The notes under the pieces are model-generated. The model did no database searches, was not told the DNA's origin, and saw only the letters and a program-made list of their open reading frames with translations. This document shows positions 7,401-7,922 of a stretch of DNA of 7,922 nt, piece after piece. Made by a program: the position numbers and the translations under genes. How positions within the stretch are numbered: position 1 is the stretch's first letter; the number at the start of each line of letters is the position of its first letter. Source of the DNA: Caldisphaera sp046536515 (lineage in GTDB: Archaea; Thermoproteota; Thermoprotei_A; Sulfolobales; Acidilobaceae); contig NZ_JAWDMQ010000057.1 of NCBI RefSeq assembly GCF_046536515.1, forward strand, positions 1-7,922, written 5' to 3'.

Positions 7401-7922
7401 TGGAAAAGTAATGTCAGCTCAAAACTTGGTACCAACGCCACCAACAATGTATTCATTCCTAGTATGGCCTCCATCAGTATCTCAAGGTCAATTAGTATTT
7501 GATTACAACGTTTCGTTAATATACTTACCATGGACTTCATTATCAGCAAGTGCATATGGAATAGGAGAAGCAGGTATAGTATCAAATTCAACATTATTGA
7601 GTGAATCATTATTAACAAGCTCATTAAGCTCTGCTGTGTCATCTGTTGAAGCAAATGTTACATCACAGCTATCATCATTAAGCTCAACAGTATCAAATAA
7701 TTACAACTCCATGTCTAAGATGCTATATAATATCAATTCATCGTTAAGCAGCTCATTAGCAGCATTATCAGCGTCCGTTTCATCAGTAAACAGTGGAGTA
7801 AAATCTTTGCAAACAACAGTATCTTCATTAGCAAATCAGCTTACAAGTTTGCAATCATCACTTAATAGTGTATCTTCAACAGTTAATAGTATAAATTCAA
7901 CAGTCTCATCATTAAGCTCAAC
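4465..7922 (+). CDS. S-layer/surface stalk protein with coiled-coil C-terminus (3' partial)
   Basis: At least 1152 residues, open to the window edge, so the C-terminus and any anchor are not seen. The start is the ATG at 4465 with AAGGTG 8 bases upstream. A signal peptide is clear: RKR at 4-6, hydrophobic 9-28, likely cleavage after THA at 31. The body (about 32-1035) is rich in Thr, Ser, Asn, Val and Tyr, has many short beta-type stretches, about 40 Asn-x-Ser/Thr sequons by my count and no cysteine, as in crenarchaeal SlaA-like S-layer proteins. From about 1040 the protein becomes Ser/Leu/Val-rich and coiled. The last stretch has hydrophobic residues in strict 3-4 spacing for about nine heptads up to the edge. 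Such a stalk is known from SlaB of Sulfolobales and from tetrabrachion of Staphylothermus, so this protein may combine canopy and stalk in one chain. It forms the extracellular lattice or a surface filament. I do not recognise the specific ortholog. Confidence 0.85.
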   Translation, partial: MNSRKRYEAIALMAVAFVLVMALGVIPVTHASTPTVKIGRAVAFPSVVSPGGQIQLIFNFTESAPVPGYYILYLYYATNNNTFVTQPITHLFNLKQNAQYFAANVTLTQSEVNTFLSNIEKVDPNVSSATNITVFVALSNQYIPVYTTTVPIIYTTTGSTAIETESFTLLLQPALTAKLTNLETGNLSQYNLYNVMTNNTLSMLVNLTPLGKSFAEYETNEAYWGLPTSTTNVTASLYLMNNFNYPILLLENQTEYNPTTKSYENSISSALLETPFKKPSKTYANGTILLYDPINPGFALPTVTNILKVNNSFSYSYYLGNILQLNVYNHTWISLTAGSGNVVELLNSTGIYTVPSFIENESLYSLTNVGVSEKLSTILNVFPSVALISNMTNLVFYPGEDITYNISWANFPVNSNITSFGLYYINPVTGMVTNTSAPVVKFEAKNSFTSPLYEKISGSNTSPITGKEYFNVTLPLNDPYWGSLLFAFVSTNTSVMTYGYSPLNAAVYPIYSVEEIGAEGTVEQIAPKGKLLLGQYLFVYGYGFKPGINVSSIFYETNGTKMPVGMSLMNLVTPNKGSNLNVVNGSGVFYFVSQIPYTGVIANNAVQSGKSSKSYTVYFNVSTLSISEVPTYNNLTSTVQSASLVTYDTGDAIVYVNPYINLTTPGGPDTYYYEPQIVSYPDVVVPYSSTQPFTLMIDGQRFTYPGIAPVSAGELTVQIIGANASALYNKLYLQNGKTFTPPTVQFLVGNVTLTNGYGVISNVKVPNAIGSAVLYANVTSFSKKGIEYSVSSNSVSVGTAYEIIVGKMPIYGAYGSNVVSGLDNTTFLVLQNVPITVVGWGFVPGSKPGLVIGVNGVGYNVSAIMNGYAEGTIYANSTYGFIQTGKFYNVTLLSENVEIYDKVSPAVQEQLYFINEIAVPVQVIFSGSTVSVGEPYVAYVVNPLLTLQTYNSQLTSYTYLFTIGPSHTTAFVYNGNVLSGKVMSAQNLVPTPPTMYSFLVWPPSVSQGQLVFDYNVSLIYLPWTSLSASAYGIGEAGIVSNSTLLSESLLTSSLSSAVSSVEANVTSQLSSLSSTVSNNYNSMSKMLYNINSSLSSSLAALSASVSSVNSGVKSLQTTVSSLANQLTSLQSSLNSVSSTVNSINSTVSSLSS
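7672..7922 (+). repeat. 17-base direct repeat in the coiled-coil coding region
   Basis: The 17 bases at 7672-7688 recur exactly at 7906-7922, at the very edge of the window, 234 bases (78 codons) apart and in the same frame. Both encode Ser-Ser-Leu-Ser-Ser-Thr type sequence. They mark internal repetition in the stalk, which may continue beyond the window, and are a possible site of length change by recombination. Confidence 0.6.

Noticed and set aside
7346..7654. Reverse open frame within the surface protein gene
   Set aside because: Antisense shadow; its Leu/Met-rich product simply reflects Ser/Thr/Asn codons read backwards.
7594..7922. CRISPR-like array suggested by repeated short strings
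   Set aside because: The repeats are Ser/Leu/Val codon repetition of a coiled coil in one open frame, with no regular spacer length.

Overview
The window reads as an AT-rich archaeal chromosome segment, most likely from a thermophilic crenarchaeon. The signs are AGA/AGG-dominated arginine codons, TATA-type promoters next to start codons, a DRG-family GTPase with a TGS domain, and a giant secreted protein with about 40 N-glycosylation sequons and no cysteine. A low-GC genus of the Acidilobales/Caldisphaera kind would fit, but that is a guess from style and not a demonstrated assignment.

Layout. Positions 1-180 are AT-rich and non-coding, ending in a strong TATA-like element. About 181-535 is an island clearly richer in G+C with no convincing open frame. 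It folds on paper into a chain of well-paired stems and ends in a motif resembling the 3' end of archaeal IS605/IS1341 (TnpB) elements. It is best explained as a structured non-coding RNA, possibly omega-RNA-like and without an adjacent tnpB. At 585-1724 (+) lies the DRG/Obg-like GTPase. Its stop codon overlaps, tail to tail, the stop of a leftward operon that reads HAD phosphatase (4272 to 3559), five-helix membrane protein related to the conserved TM helix of MscS-like channels (3572 to 2982), GT4 glycosyltransferase (2980 to 1721). The genes in this operon overlap or nearly touch.

A 174-bp divergent intergenic region (counted from the upstream start option of the phosphatase) carries a perfect 10-bp palindrome abutting the TATA box of the last gene. 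That gene starts at 4465 (+) and runs off the window edge at 7922. It encodes a signal peptide, roughly 1000 residues of Ser/Thr/Asn-rich beta-type ectodomain, and then a regular heptad coiled coil. This is an S-layer or surface-stalk protein.

How the parts may work together: the phosphatase and glycosyltransferase could make a sugar solute in two steps or serve surface glycosylation, and the channel-like protein between them hints at osmotic adaptation. The densely glycosylatable surface protein transcribed divergently is a natural neighbour for a glycosylation gene. These links are inferences from gene order. The most unusual object is the structured RNA island at 181-535.
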